A stretch of DNA of 64,000 bases from Flaveria trinervia. Taxonomy: Eukaryota; Streptophyta; Magnoliopsida; Asterales; Asteraceae. The position numbers and the translations under genes are program-made. Location of the stretch: positions 67,501-131,500 of the forward strand of contig JACCIX010000894.1 in assembly GCA_025506515.1 (NCBI GenBank). Direction: 5' to 3'. The notes beneath the pieces were generated by a model. That model made no database searches. It was not told the origin of the DNA and worked only from the letters and a program-made list of their open reading frames with translations. Of the stretch, positions 35,027 to 47,645 are shown in pieces (position 1 is the stretch's first letter; each line of letters starts with the position of its first letter).

Positions 35027-37028
35027 GGGAATCATCAAAATAGACATCTCATTTCATTATAAAAGCTTTTGCAAAACAATACATCGTTATCAAGTTGCAA
35101 AATACATGTTTCATTACATCACAAAAGCGTTATAAAAATGGGATGTCATCCCAAAAGAGCTGAGTAGCCGCCCCGTGCCATCCTCAGCAACATTACTTGC
35201 CAACTGGAAACACATAAAAGTCAGCGTTGCTGAGCGAGTTTTAGTTTTTACAGTAAAACATACTTTTCTTTCGTTAAAACTGTACTTTACTTTCATGCGA
35301 TCATACATCATATGTACACATAGATAATATCATAATTATCTTCATCATTCATTCGTTATCTTCCATTCGTTCATACATTCTTACTTTCATTCATTCGTTT
35401 ATCATTACATCTTTTCTTTCCATCAAAACCATGAACTTTACCCTTCAGTCTCCTGGTACTGGGCCTAAGCCTATCATAGACCTTCCATTACGTGCATAGC
35501 ATAGCCTCCTGGCCACAATACCTAAGATAAAGTTCAGGTGTACCATTTTCAGTGCTATGCCCTTCAGTCTCATGGTACTGGGCCTAAGCCTATCATAGAC
35601 CTTCCATTACGGTGCACAGCACCTCCTGGCCACAGTACCTACGGCAAGCAACATGGTTCCATACAAATGGTCATCACAAAGAAAGACCCCGATGTGCATC
35701 CACACGGGGTAGCGAACCCCGCACACACCGTTTGGCTAACCCTTACAAGGGAGTGTCCCGACATACAAGGCTTGCAAGACTTTCATTACTTTCATCATTA
35801 ATTAATGCATGCATTTATCATGTTCCTCTTTTCATTATCTTCCACTTTACGTCACATAATACTTTCATTTCATTCATTAACATTCAACGCAAGGTCACGG
35901 GAAAGATAAACATACATCATAATAAGGAACATAACATACACAGTCTATAACATCATCATGCAAGGTATCATCATACATATATAGCATACATCATGCATAA
36001 GCATACAACATCATACATGATCATGCCCAACATAACCTCTAAGGCCTCAAAAGTCATCTTACATGAACTTACGGGAACCTTCCACGTCAAAAACTTACAT
36101 CTGCACTTTCCCTCGAAAGTCAGTAAATAAACTACATTTAACTCGAGTACACCAGCCCTACTTGGGCGTATGGGCACCTCTCAGTCGCATGACCTCTCAC
36201 GCGACTGAACACCATGTGAATAGACAATATGCGATTGAACACCTATGCGAATGAACCAATGGGGATGAATACTTATGCGAATGGACCTAATATTGATGGA
36301 ACTAGGCGTATGGGCCTCAGTCGCATGACTCTCCATGCGATTGACTACGATTGGCATGCGTATGGGCTCCAGTTGCACGACTCACATGAGATTGAACCTC
36401 AATCGCACGACTGGCATGCGCGTGGAATTCAGTCGCATGACAGGCATGCCATTCGGTCGGTGTCGCATAGCCCTAACTGTGCAGAATACAGATCACTCCA
36501 AGCCCAATCTGCCATTTTCGACCTCCAAGCTCTTCCAAACCTCTTCTAAGCCCAAATCAACCATCCTAAACCTTAGGAATGCATACCACAACACCATACA
36601 AGCACACACAAGCCCGTAATCATACATCATTCGCATCATACACAAACACATACACACAGGTCAAACACACACACACTTTAAAACGATTTTTAGATGTGTT
36701 CCAGCTCCAAAATCATTCAAAAACATGTAAAGAGGGTCCTAGAACTCACACAAACGACCACAACAAGAAGAGCTTTGATTAGACCCGCTACACTTCGGGT
36801 TTGCACGCTTGAATCCACTCGAACCAAGCTTTTCTCCCTTTTTCCTCCTCTTCTCTCTTTTTCTCCTTTGGCAGAATTTTGTGGGTATGGGGAGGGTGTG
36901 GGCTGCCCTCCCCTCTTATTCCCCAACTCTTCCGAACTTTCTCCCGTTTTGACAAGTTTGGTCCCCCGACTTTGGACTTTATTTCTTTTTCTTCTTTTGT
37001 CGGCTTTAAGAAAAAATCTGGGTGTTAC

Positions 37029-37029
<1 letters not shown>
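35027..37029 (-). repeat. B-prime: truncated Gypsy-B-related LTR
   Basis: The plus strand contains the Gypsy-B LTR landmarks in order: CCCAAAAGAGCTGAGTAG, the CATCCTCAGCAACATTAC phrase, AGTCAGCGTTGCTGAG, a motif array at 36170-36470 and the terminal CTGGGTGTTACA. It lacks the expected CCCCGTTCCCGGG end because Gypsy-A joins it at 35026. It carries its own tandem repeat of about 119 bp (two copies from about 35441 and 35560). No coding gene is seen. Confidence 0.85.
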
Positions 37030-37060
<31 letters not shown>

Positions 37061-37084
37061 GTTTGTATATATATGTATGTATAT
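37030..37084. repeat. TA microsatellite, left
   Basis: A TA-rich dinucleotide run lies between the end of B-prime and the possible inverted-repeat element. A much longer TA run sits beyond that element's other end. Confidence 0.85.
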
Positions 37085-37716
37085 GAGGAGGGATCAAATG
37101 AAAACTATCATTTTAATAGAAAACTAAAAAAACCAAGTTCAACCATCAAAAAATTTTAGAATTGTAACATTTTTATTTATTTACAAGGTTAATTAAGTAT
37201 TTTAAGACCCTTAATTTTGATAGTTACACATTTTTCTTAATTATTCCTTAAATCTCTCTATCATTTATTTTTTTGTCATTCTCTCTCTAAATTAATTGAA
37301 TCAAGGGTCTATCATGAAACATTTCTCTTTCCTTCCATTTTTTCTCTCAATTCAATCAAGCAAAAGTTTACGAGAAGCAAACATGTTTTATGTTTTTGTT
37401 TTGATTCATATTCTCATGTCATCATTCTTGATTTCACGTAATTACCTTTGTTAATTAAACCCATTGGCGTCCTCATAAAGCAAAAATATCAAGTAAAAGG
37501 TAAGGCAATCAATGGAAGTTATCTTATTCGCCTTCATCTTCTTCAACTTCTAAACGATGATTATATTTCCATATTTGTTTATAATATTATGAATCCAAGT
37601 CATGATTTTGTGATATTCATACTTGTTTTAATGATGATTTATAATAAATCTCATCAAAATATAAATAAAATCATGGACTTTTACATATGTAAAAATACAC
37701 ACTAGTGTGTGTTCTT
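37085..37716. mobile_element. Possible inverted-repeat DNA element, left part
   Basis: It begins GAGGAGGGATCAAATG at the edge of the TA run. The reverse complement of 61895-61940 begins GAGGAGGGTTCCATTG and continues with about 75% similarity over some 40 bases, which gives terminal inverted repeats. Copia-2 splits the element. Without Copia-2 it would be about 1.87 kb. No transposase is seen, so it would be non-autonomous. The final five bases TTCTT are the Copia-2 target duplication. Confidence 0.45.
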
Positions 37717-38434
37717 TGTTGATACATATGTACCTAGATTCGGATCTAAATGTAATATGTCATGTAATGTCTTACGCTTATGTAAGTGTCGGGTACTTAA
37801 TGAAATGATATGATTGGTTATGTTTATAATGTTTATATTTCATTAATGAGTTGGTGACTTGATTATATAGGTTGTGTGTTTGAATTGATTTACATAAGGT
37901 TATAATAATGAATACAATTCAAACTTGAGTTGGTGAAGTTCTCATGCGTCCGATAGGTCCATACGTCTTAACAGTAGTGATGCGTCCAAATGGCCATGCG
38001 ACTGAGTGTCCATGCGCCTAAATAGTCCATACGCTTGAACAACTTCATGCGTCTAACTCATTCGCACGACTGAATGATATGTCGTGCGAATGGATCAAAC
38101 GCATGGCTCAATTGCACGAATGAACCATGCTAATGGTTCAGACGCACGAATGAGCAACCCTAACCTATAAATACCACCTAAGTCGTGGAAAAAGTAGATG
38201 ATGATTCCTATTCGACTCCAAACGCACCCTAGCAGTCCAGAAGCCTCCAGCTTGTACTCCAAGTTCATAGAACACAACAAATCGATTTTAATCGATTGTT
38301 AACATTAGATTCGACCTTATTGTTTCTACGTGCGTTCTCACTGATTGGATCGCCAATCAAATAGGATTCCGCACTATTTGGTTAGGTTTACACGTTAATC
38401 AGTTTGTATTTCGTTTATATACAAGATCCTAACA
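37717..38434 (+). repeat. Copia-2 5' LTR (718 bp)
   Basis: It is near-identical to 59984-60700. U3 contains the motif array CATGCGACTGAG, CATTCGCACGACTGAATG and TCGTGCGAATGG at about 37940-38155, ending at a TATA box at 38166-38173. R-U5 is about 240 bp. Confidence 0.94.
38166..38173 (+). promoter_or_regulatory. TATA box of the Copia-2 LTR promoter
   Basis: CCTATAAATACC directly follows the motif array in the LTR. The equivalent box in the 3' LTR is at 60429-60436. Confidence 0.75.
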
Positions 38435-38897
38435 AGTTGTATCAGAGCCAAGGCTCGTGATTACGTGTGATTCAATCAATTTTGATACAAAGGTTGTGTT
38501 TTTCACTAAAAACGCAATCTTTTTGTGTCAAAAGTTGTCTTGGACGTCCCCTGTTCATCAAGTTTTGGTTTCTACGGCATAAGGCGATTAGGGTTGGTGA
38601 AAATTCAAGTTTTTACGGTCAAAACACGTTAAACCTAGAAATTTTTGAAACACAGCAGCTTCAGTCGCACGATTGATCCAATCGCACGACTGGAATTCAA
38701 TCGCATTCCCAGATGTATGATTGAACTTACTCGCATATTCATTTGTACGACTCAGCCTACCGGTTGCATTGTTCATACGCGTCAGTTTCACTCGCACGAC
38801 TGGACAAATCGCTTAGTTCAGTCGCACGGGTAGCCCATTCGCATCGCTCCATACGCACCAGTTAACAGATTGTTTAAGAGAATTAAAATTAATCGAG
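38435..38897 (+). other. Copia-2 leader, primer site and second motif array
   Basis: The primer site at 38438-38449 reads TGTATCAGAGCC, one G short of the usual TGGTATCAGAGCC. The leader then holds TCGCACGATTGA and TCGCACGACTGG units at about 38660-38850, of the same type as the LTR array. The gag ATG follows at 38898. Confidence 0.8.
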
Positions 38898-41718
38898 ATG
38901 GAGGATCAGTTGTCAACGTTTACAGCGGGAAGGACTCATGGATTTAGAACTTACTGCTACTGGAGAGTGAGGTGGGGAATCATAATAAACCCTGAAGCTT
39001 ATAACATTAGATGAGTTTCCCCACTAGAAACAACGTTTTGAGATCTACCTCAATGGAGTAGATCCAAATATGTGCGAATCTATTGAGACGGGATATAGTA
39101 TGCCGGTGGGAGCCGATGGGGTGAAAATTACTTTAGGAGGAATGACTGATAATAGAAAGTTAAATATAATGCTGAAAAGAGAGTATATGCATTCCTAACA
39201 TAGTCTATCCCTAAGGATATTTTTCACCAATTCTCAAAAAATAAGCAAGCCAAGAAGTTATGGGATGAATTGGAGAAAAGATATGACGGAATGCTTCGTT
39301 GAAGGCCATTAAAGCAAAGGATTTGAAGAAAGAATTTGACAACTTTTCATCAATGGGAAATGAGAGTTTAGACGATGTCATTGACAGATTCTACCATTTG
39401 ATGAGCGAGCTGCACACACATGGTGTCAAAACTACCATGGAAGAGAAGTGTCAAATTTTGCAGACGGGTTGCCAGAAAGTTGGGCTTCTTTTGTTTCAAA
39501 TCTGAGACAAAATGGACTACTATCAAAGTTGGACATTAATGATTTCATACTAAAGCTGCGAGAAGAAGCACTAAGGATGAAGTATCGAGCTCAGAAGTCT
39601 TCGTATACTCAGAATCCAGCTTTGTACAATGCCACTCCTCAAGTTAAGACGTCTGGAGCACCTCTTCAGACTGCCTTTGTGTCAAACTCATCTAGTCCTT
39701 CACAAGTCTCTCCTTCAGGAACAGATACGTCAGGGTCTTCTAGTACCCAATATATTGGATCTGAAGCAAATGCTACACGACTGAAGACTGAGAATCTTGG
39801 TAACGTGACAGTAGAAGTAGCTCGAGAGCACATGGATCTCTTGGCAGCAGTGTTCCATTCCTATGATGGACTTGTTGCTGGGAAAATTGGAAACTACCAT
39901 GTGGCAGATGAGGACTATGAGCAGGTTGATGAGACTGAACTGGAAAGGATGGATATTATGTGGGCCTTAGCAAGTGTTGTATGAAGAGCAAAGAAGTTCG
40001 TGAAGAAGACCGGACAAAACTTGGTTGCTACTAAGGACACTACTTTTGGCTTTGACAAGAGCAAGGTGACTTGCTTCAACTGTGGCGAAAAGGGGCACTT
40101 AAAAGAGAATGTGTGAAGCCAAAGAAGACTGGAAACGGGAATCCATTCTCGTCCTTCAATCGTCAGGACAAGTCCACATCTAGCAGTTCTACTTCATCAA
40201 ACAAGGACCCCAAAGCCTTGACTGCAAATGAGGATGAGGGACAGGACTGGAGCTTCCGGTTCGTCTCACCAGGAGAGTCCAATATAGCTAGTGTGGAAGA
40301 CATTGATAACGATTCTGCAAGTGAAGGAGATATAGCAGTAGAGATCGTGATGTCAAATTCTGAAGACACTGCTAATGTTGTCAACCAACTGCCTGAGGAA
40401 GAAAAGTCTACTTCAACGTCAGAATCACCAGAACTAAAATCAACAGACTCTGTTCTCATGGCTGATTCTTCTTCTACATCCCAGGTAAGTACCACTGACA
40501 AACTGTTTAATAATCATGCTTGCTTAGAATGTAATAAATTTAGAGAAAGCATCGATTCAAAATTTTCTAGGATTAGATCATAATAATAGCTTAGTAAAGG
40601 ACCTGGAACTATGCACAGAAGCTAATAGAGTCTTGAAACAAAACGAGCACAGTTACAAAGAAAAGATAGACCTATTGAATAAACAGCTTAGGGAAACCGA
40701 AGTAGTTGCTTTTAATCAAGCAAATGACATTAGGTACTATCTGAACTCCCTAGAGGACACTAAGAAACAAAAGGCAGTTTTAGAAGTAGAAGTCAATTCT
40801 TTAAAACAGAAACTGCACAGTTGGACAAGCTCATCACACATTGTCCAACACTTAGTAAGAGAGAGGAATAATGGGGAGGGACTGGGATACAAAGTGGTTC
40901 CACCACCACCTGAGACCTTGATGAACACCAAATGTAAACCAATTAATAATAACCCCATCAAGGATCACGTGGTGTCCACTCCTCTGGTTAGTGATCCAGA
41001 TTCCATAAGTCAATCATTTGAATCTGACTCTAAAAAGAAGGAGGCCATCTCGAAGGCAATAGGAAAGATGCCTTGTGTAAACCTGGAAAAAGATTTTGAA
41101 AAGGTAAAATTAAAGTCAGGGTCAAACAAAGTCAAACCAGAACCCAAAAGGACCATAAAACCTAATCAATCACGTGCATCATGTCACAGTCTAGGTAAAC
41201 AAGAGATCAAAGATGTAAAACCAGGTAAAGCAATTAAGTTTGTGAAACCAATTCATACCTCTAACCAAGAAGTGTCTCAGTCCAAAAAGAATAAGGTCAA
41301 CAGTGTGACATCTACATCTCCACCAAAACATAGAAACCATAAAGTTGAAAGCAGATCCTGCTATAACTGTGGAGAGTATGGTCACATAGCATCTCACTGT
41401 CCTTATTACCAGACACCGAGGAAGAAAGTTGAACTTTCTACATCAACATCTAGCTCTTCTAAGAGGAACTCTGTGACGCCTCCAAAAAGAGCTAATGAAC
41501 CCAAAGTTCAATCCATCAACCAGTCGTCTGTTTATCACAAACAGGCCTTACACAAATCTGGTTTATGGAAAGAAAAAACCTTCTCAGTGCCTGAAAATAA
41601 GGACATACCGAATTCCGATCAATCCTTAACCTCAAAGGGTCAGTGGGTTGAGTTTGTGATATGTGATGCCTCAGGGAAACCCAAGCCAGTTAAGGCTTGT
41701 GTTCCTGACATGAACTAA
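38898..41718 (+). pseudogene. gag: Copia-2 gag
   Basis: The ATG at 38898 (MEDQLSTFTAGR) opens a Gag that is soon broken. KAIKAKDLKKEF and the downstream frame at 39448-39984 hold the copia gag core. A first zinc knuckle CFNCGEKGHL near 40074-40110 is broken by a one-base loss before its last Cys. A Ser-rich acidic region and a Lys/Glu coiled-coil-like region (about 40600-40830) follow. A second, intact knuckle CYNCGEYGHIASHC is at about 41358-41400. The last frame stops at 41716-41718. Confidence 0.85.
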
Positions 41719-42960
41719 TGTTTTCACTGAGTGTGCAGGGTGTTCGCTACAGTTCTGAGACTAACACGTGGATTGTTGATAGCAGCATCCAGGCACATAA
41801 CAGGGAACAACACTCTCTTATCAAATGTCAGACAGATTAAAGGAGGGCATGTTTCGTTTGCTGGGAACAAAGGAGGTTACATCACAGCCCAAGGAGAGGT
41901 TGGAAATCAGAAAGTTAAGTTTGATAAAGTGAACTACGTTCAACAACTTCAAAACAACTTACTTTCTATTTCCCAAATATGTGACAAAGGATTTAAAGTC
42001 ATATTCGACTACAAGAAGTGTTACGTCCTAAAGAAAGACTATGTGATTCCGGAGGACCAAGTTCTGATGACTGCTTCAAGATATAAAGACCTTTATGTTT
42101 TGGATCTCTCAACGGCTTCTACAATGGATCATGAAGTTCAGTGCTTCCTATCAAAAGCTACTGAGAAGGACTCCATTTCCTGGCATAGGAGAATGGGACA
42201 CATAAATCAATGGAAGATGAATCACTTGATTCAGAAGGATCTAGTGAGAGGTGTTAACGTAAAAAATTTCCAACTTCCTGATTTCTGTGTAGCATGCAAG
42301 AAAGGCAAACAGACGAAGAAGACTCATAAGGAAAAGAAAGTTCATTCTATCGAGCTTCCTCTTGAACTTCTTCACATGGATCTTTTGGTCCAGTCAGTAC
42401 AAAGAGCATTGGTGACTTGTACTGTTATGTGGTTACTGATGACTACTCAAGATTCTCTTGGGTAATGTTTCTGAAGTCCAAGTCAGAAACATTTGAGTCA
42501 TTCAAGGAATTAGTAACCACACTGGAATCTCTCTACAAGCTGAAGGTGAGACAGGTACGCTCAGACAACGGACTGAATTAAGAATCAATGGATGGAGGCT
42601 TACTGCAAGAAAAAGGAATTGTGCACCAGTTCACTTCTCCCTACACGCCTTAGATGAATGGTGTTTGCTGAGAGGAAGAATAGAAGCTTGATAGAGACAG
42701 CACGGACAATGCTAGCAGACTCGAAACTGCCTATCCAATTCTGGAACGGGCAGTGGCAAATGCATGTTATACATTAAATCGAGTTCTGGTAGTCAAGCGC
42801 CACGCAAGACCTGTTACGAGTTACTACAACGACGTAAACCTAATCTGGAGTATCTCGAACCATTTGGCGCGCCGTGCACACTTCTGTAGAAGACTCAAGA
42901 AGGGAAATTCAGTGAGAAGGCTGCTGAAGGGATCTTCCTAGGATACAACATACCTAACAA
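41719..42960 (+). pseudogene. pol: Copia-2 protease, pre-integrase zinc domain and integrase
   Basis: The protease site near 41765-41815 reads WIVDSS followed by a shift, so the usual Asp-Ser-Gly has lost its Gly. NLLSISQICDKGF and the pre-integrase zinc-binding domain (SWHRRMGHIN with CVACKKGKQ) are well preserved. The integrase core starts TDDYSRFSWV and continues through VRSDNGL, where a TAA follows, and shifted remnants of the Glu region, to about 42950. Confidence 0.85.
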
Positions 42961-44540
42961 GAGAGTTTACAACAACTCAACTGGTTAGTAGAAGTGTGGT
43001 GTAATGTTGATGTTCAGAGATATACCACACCACCTACTGGAAAAGGACCCGCTTATTTTTTCGACTATGATGGATCTTCAAGTCCTTCAACATCCCTATA
43101 TCTCCTTCTGATGACGAGTTAGCTACACGAATGATGTATGATATCTTAAATACACCATATCTTAATTCAGCATCATCGAGCTCACAGGGAGAATCATCTC
43201 ATCACTCAGGGGGAGCACTAGAAGACAGTGACTCCTCCTCGAAGATGAAGCTGAAGAGATTGACCAGAACAATCAGGACAGACAGGTTCCAATTCTTGCA
43301 AGTCCACAAACATCTAACAGTGATGCCTCTTTGACTTCGGAACCTCAAACTCCTTCTACCTCAGATGCAGAACCAAATGTTCATAATCTTGGCTCTGAGG
43401 TAGTTGTTCCTACCACTCCAGGATCTCGTCTAAATGTCTATCATCCCCTAGACAATGTCATTGGGGATGTCAGATCAGGAGTACATACCAGAAATCAGCT
43501 GTACCAGCTGATTATGCCTCGGTATGGAAAAAGGATACATTCACGATGGTTGCTTATCGGTGTTTTGTCTCACAGTCTGAGCCAAAAATGTTAGTGAAGC
43601 ACTGAATGATGAGGCATGGGTGAGTGCCATGCAAGAGGAACTTCTTCAATTCAAGAAGTTAGGTGTATGGACACTGGTAGATAGACCTAAAGGTGCTAAG
43701 GTCATTGGCACCAAATGGGTCTTGAAATGCAAAAAGGATGACCAAGGTGTCATTATCAGGAACAAAGCTCGACTGGTAGTTCAGGATTTCGACAAGTCGA
43801 GGGGATTGATTATAATGAAGTGTTTGCACCCGTGACAAGGATGGAAGCCATCCGCATCTTCCTTGCCTATGCATCGTATATGAAGATCAAAGTCTATCAA
43901 TTAGATGTGAAGAGTGCATTTCTTCATGGTGAAATTCGAGAGACAGTTTATGTCAGTCAACCTGAGGGATTTGAAGATCTTTATCATCGGGACAGAGTTT
44001 ACAAACTTGACAAGGCCTTATACGGTCTTCATCAAGCTCCAGGGCCTGGTATGAGAAACTCTCGACTCACCTTGTGAAACACGGCTTTCGCAGGGGAGTC
44101 ATTGACTGCACACTGTTTATCAAAGAAAAGGATGGAGACCTACTGCTAGTACAGGTCTATGTCGATGACATAATCTTGGTTCAAAGAACGAAGAGTTATG
44201 CAAAGAATTTGAAGCAATAATGAAGGCGGAGTTTGAGATGAGTGCCATGGGGGAGATGAAATTCTTTCTCGGGTTACAGGTGGATCAGACATCCAAAGGG
44301 ATTTTTCTACATCAGACCAAGTATGTGGGAGACATTATCAACCGGTTTGACATTGCAGCTGGAACTCCACTTGCTACAAACCATGATATAGCACCTGATG
44401 AAAATGGAGATCTGGTAGATGCAACAATGTACCGAGGAATGATTGGATCTCTCATGTACCTTACTGCCTCTAGACCTGATATCATGTATGCTACATGTCT
44501 ATGTTCTAGATATCAGGCTAAGCCAAAGGTTAACCATTGA
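42961..44540 (+). pseudogene. pol: Copia-2 reverse transcriptase
   Basis: A Ser/Pro-rich linker (43100-43560) precedes the RT. Its landmarks appear in order across frames: EELLQFKKLGVWTLV, KVIGTKWVLKCKKD, RNKARLVVQ, FAPVTRMEAIRIFLAYA, QLDVKSAFLHGE, YGLHQAP, the catalytic YVDDII at about 44158-44175, and KFFLGLQVDQ. At least five shifts are present, but no large deletion, in contrast to Copia-1. Confidence 0.88.
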
Positions 44541-45113
44541 TCGGGGTCAAGTGGAATATTTCGTTATCTGAAGGGCACACCCACACTTGGGTTGTGGTAT
44601 CCTCATGATGATGACTTTGAACTCACGGCGTATAGTGACTCGGATTTTGGGGGCTGCAAGATGAATTACAAGTCTACATCAGTAGGGTGTCAATTCTTTG
44701 GGAGGAGATTAGTGACCTGGCAGTGAAGAAGCAGACCTCGGTTGCGTTGTCAACCTGTGAAGCCGAATACGTTGCAGCTGCAAGTTGCTGTTCTCAAATT
44801 ATTTGGATTCAATAGCAAATGCGGGACTACGGTTTAAATTTCTCCACTACTCCTATTTTTGTTGATAACTCTGCTGCAATTGCAGTAACTAAAAATCCAG
44901 TACAACATCCTAAGACCAAACACATCGGTATAAAATATCATTTATACGGGACTTTTTGAAAAAAAATTAATCGATGTGGTAAAAATAAATACGGATTTTC
45001 AACGCGCTGACCTTATACAAAAGCTTTTGACAAACCACGTTTTCTATATCTGTTAGAGGTCAACGGCGTTAAAAAGAAAAGTGATGTTGTTCCTGATGAT
45101 GATCATGTGTAGT
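44541..45113 (+). pseudogene. pol: Copia-2 RNase H
   Basis: The copia RNase H reads YSDSDFGGCK with the first catalytic Asp, STCEAEYVAAASC with the Glu, FVDNSAAIAVTKNPV with the second Asp, and TKHIGIKYH. It has stops near 44725 and 44813. The C-terminus is altered and pol ends near 45113. Confidence 0.85.
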
Positions 45114-46730
45114 CCGATACAGCCTTAGTCTATTTTTTTTTTTTATTTTCCTTTTTATTTTCTTTATTTATTTTGTTTTGTTTTAAATTAAATTAATGTT
45201 ATTTAGCTGTTTATTAAAATCCTAAAATATGTTAATCGGTTATGATTTTAGAATTTTAAGGGGAGAATAGGTCAACCAGTAACATTTAAAAAAAAGGAGA
45301 AGGAGAAGGAGAGGCTAGCTGACAGAAGGTAGATCGTATCTGTGATACCGATTCAAATACTTTAGAAAATGATAGTACACAGGAACAAATCAAGAGGGAC
45401 TTTAATATTTAATTTAGAAAATATGCAAAATTCAAAGTCTAAGTCTGTGTAGTCTGAGCAATATAAAAGGAAATATGATAGAAAAACCGGTATCTACTAA
45501 GGTAACACAATGAAAGTAGACCTAGAGGTTGCTAGACCATAGATGATATGTCGGTAGATTCAACACAATAGATGATTAGACCTGACTAGTGATCTCAAGA
45601 TCAAATTAAGTTGTTCAACTGACCGTGGGCTCCCATCTTATCACTGGTTAACACAATCAACAATATTCCAATAAGGGGTAACGAGCATGTAAACGCCACA
45701 AATGTGTACGGATGACCATAATAGAGCAAAGCATGAAAAAAAGCAAATGCTATCAAGCTAATAACTTATGTTGTTGGTGCATTATGTGCTAAAGAAATTA
45801 ACGATGCTCTAACAATAAGATAGGTTGTGTGCCTCTCTGCTGTGCGATGGCACTGACCTGAGGATAAGCATAACCTAGATATTCTAGATTTCATTGTTGT
45901 TTGCCGCCTCTCTGCTGTGCGATGGCACTGACCTGAGGATTGGCTTCTCTTTGAAAGCTCTAAGATAGTCTCTTCTTGTCAAAATGCCCGTAGACCGCTC
46001 AAAAGCTCCTGAGGAATGTTGATTATCATATAAGCGTGGGATCCACAAATGTTGTTTGAAATAATAAACCTTAAACTATCACAAATCTGTGTCAAAAGTC
46101 TGTGTATGGATTTAAAAGGACAAATATACTGACAATCATAGTGGATACAAATTCTTGAAAGTCCAAATCAATGTGGGAATCTAATAGTACCAGTATGATT
46201 TCCTAAATTTGCTAACGACTCTGGATGAAAACCGAGAAGTGAGCATCAAATGGTTTTGATAACAAGTCCCAAATGATTTGACTTGCCTGTATGATTCCAA
46301 AATTGATTTGGTCCAGGTATGGTCAAACTAAATAGAAGCTGCCTATTCCAGAAACGAATCTAGTAAATTTCTATCTTAGGATCTACCTCTCACAAAAAGT
46401 TAAAAACAAGTTTAATTTTTGTACTTTGGTTAATTTTCTATTTATTTAGTCATTTCAGTTTACTTGTTGTCGGACTACGTCATGGAATTCAGTAAGGGTT
46501 TAATTCACCTAAAAGGGTCATGTCTGAGATGACCACATGTGTTTTCAAAAGATAAATGGGTCACATATAAGGTGACAAAGTGTTTAAAATGATCACGTCT
46601 GAGGTGATCAAAAGTTTTTCAAGATAAAAAGGATCATGTCTGAGATGATCAAATGTGCAAAATGTTAATTCTAAAGCTTAAAGAAGGTTTAAATGGCAAA
46701 TGGTAAGAAATGCAGAAAATTTCATAAGTA
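45114..46730 (+). other. Copia-2 spacer between pol and the internal array
   Basis: This non-coding stretch of about 1.6 kb opens with T-rich sequence. It contains a 35-bp direct repeat beginning GCCTCTCTGCTGTGCGATGG at 45831-45865 and 45906-45940. At 46510-46665 there are about three copies of a ~60-bp unit around GATCATGTCTGAGATGATCA, an imperfect palindrome. No domain or open frame of note is seen. Confidence 0.7.
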
Positions 46731-46995
46731 TGACCTATTCGCACGAATGGACCATGAGTATGGACATATCATGCGAATAGGAGCTATTCGTACGAATTGA
46801 CCATTAGTATGGACCATTCAACCGAATGGCCCATACGAATGAACCAGTTGGATGTTTCAGACGAACGAATGAGTAAATCGCACGACTGAACTCCAGTCGG
46901 ACGACTGAAGGTGACCGACTGTGGTAGTCGCACGACTGATCTTCAGTCGCATGAATCAACTATGCGACTGGGCTTAGTCGCACGACTGAAAGTAA
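46731..46995 (+). promoter_or_regulatory. Internal CAGTCGCACGACTG motif array of Copia-2
   Basis: Units such as TCGCACGACTGAA, CAGTCGGACGACTGAA, AGTCGCACGACTGA and ATTCGCACGAATGG recur about every 15-25 bp. They are the same type as in the Copia-2 LTR U3 and in the same orientation relative to the downstream TATA box. Confidence 0.78.
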
Positions 46996-47002
46996 ATCCT
47001 AG

Positions 47003-47010
47003 TATAAATA
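47003..47010 (+). promoter_or_regulatory. Internal TATA box of Copia-2
   Basis: AGTATAAATAGAGG directly follows the internal array, mirroring the array-TATA order of the LTR. A leader of about 630 bp separates it from the ORF3 start region. Confidence 0.65.
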
Positions 47011-47384
47011 GAGGGTGAGTCGGTCGTAGTTGGTCATCACTCCCAAATCATCTCTGAATCATACGAACATACTATTACTCTGCCCGATTTTCATTTGAGC
47101 CTTCAAGACTATTATTTGTTGTATACTTACAATTTCTATTGACTATACAGGTATAATGCGGTGCAATCCATGAAAATATCCATCAATTTATGACCAAAAT
47201 TGACGGATATGAACCCTAAAAGAAACTAAGACGTACATTGACAAATAAACGAATAAAACTAGTCCATTGTGCAATTAATGGCTATAATATGTTTAGTCGG
47301 TGGATTGTGAGTCTAATGAACAAGAGCACGTAGTCTAAGATTCAAAATTGGTGAAAAATTGAATTTGAATTGAATAGTCAGAAC

Positions 47385-47605
47385 AACATGCGAATGGACC
47401 GGTTGATGAACCTCTGTCGCACGACTGATGTGTGCGACTAGCTAAGTCGCACGTCTAGTGTAACTGCATGAGTTTACATACGCATGAGTCTAGTAGCACA
47501 CTCAGTCGTACGTATGGGTTAATTCGCACGACTGGAGTTCAGTCGTAATGCTAATTCGCACGACTTGATCTCAGTCGCACAACCTCATTCGCATGACAGA
47601 AAAGA
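47385..47605 (+). repeat. Second internal motif array in the ORF3 leader of Copia-2
   Basis: TCGCACGACTGATG, AATTCGCACGACTGG and CAGTCGCACAACC units recur directly before the ORF3 start. This parallels the array in the gag leader at 38660-38850. Confidence 0.72.
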
Positions 47606-47645
47606 AGGTTTTCAAGTCCATGTGATTCAAGAAATTCTTACGCAA

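Noticed and set aside
36717..37097. Minus-strand frame of 126 residues over the microsatellite
   Set aside because: Its N-terminus is TA-repeat translation (Tyr/Ile runs) and the rest is LTR sequence. It is not a gene.
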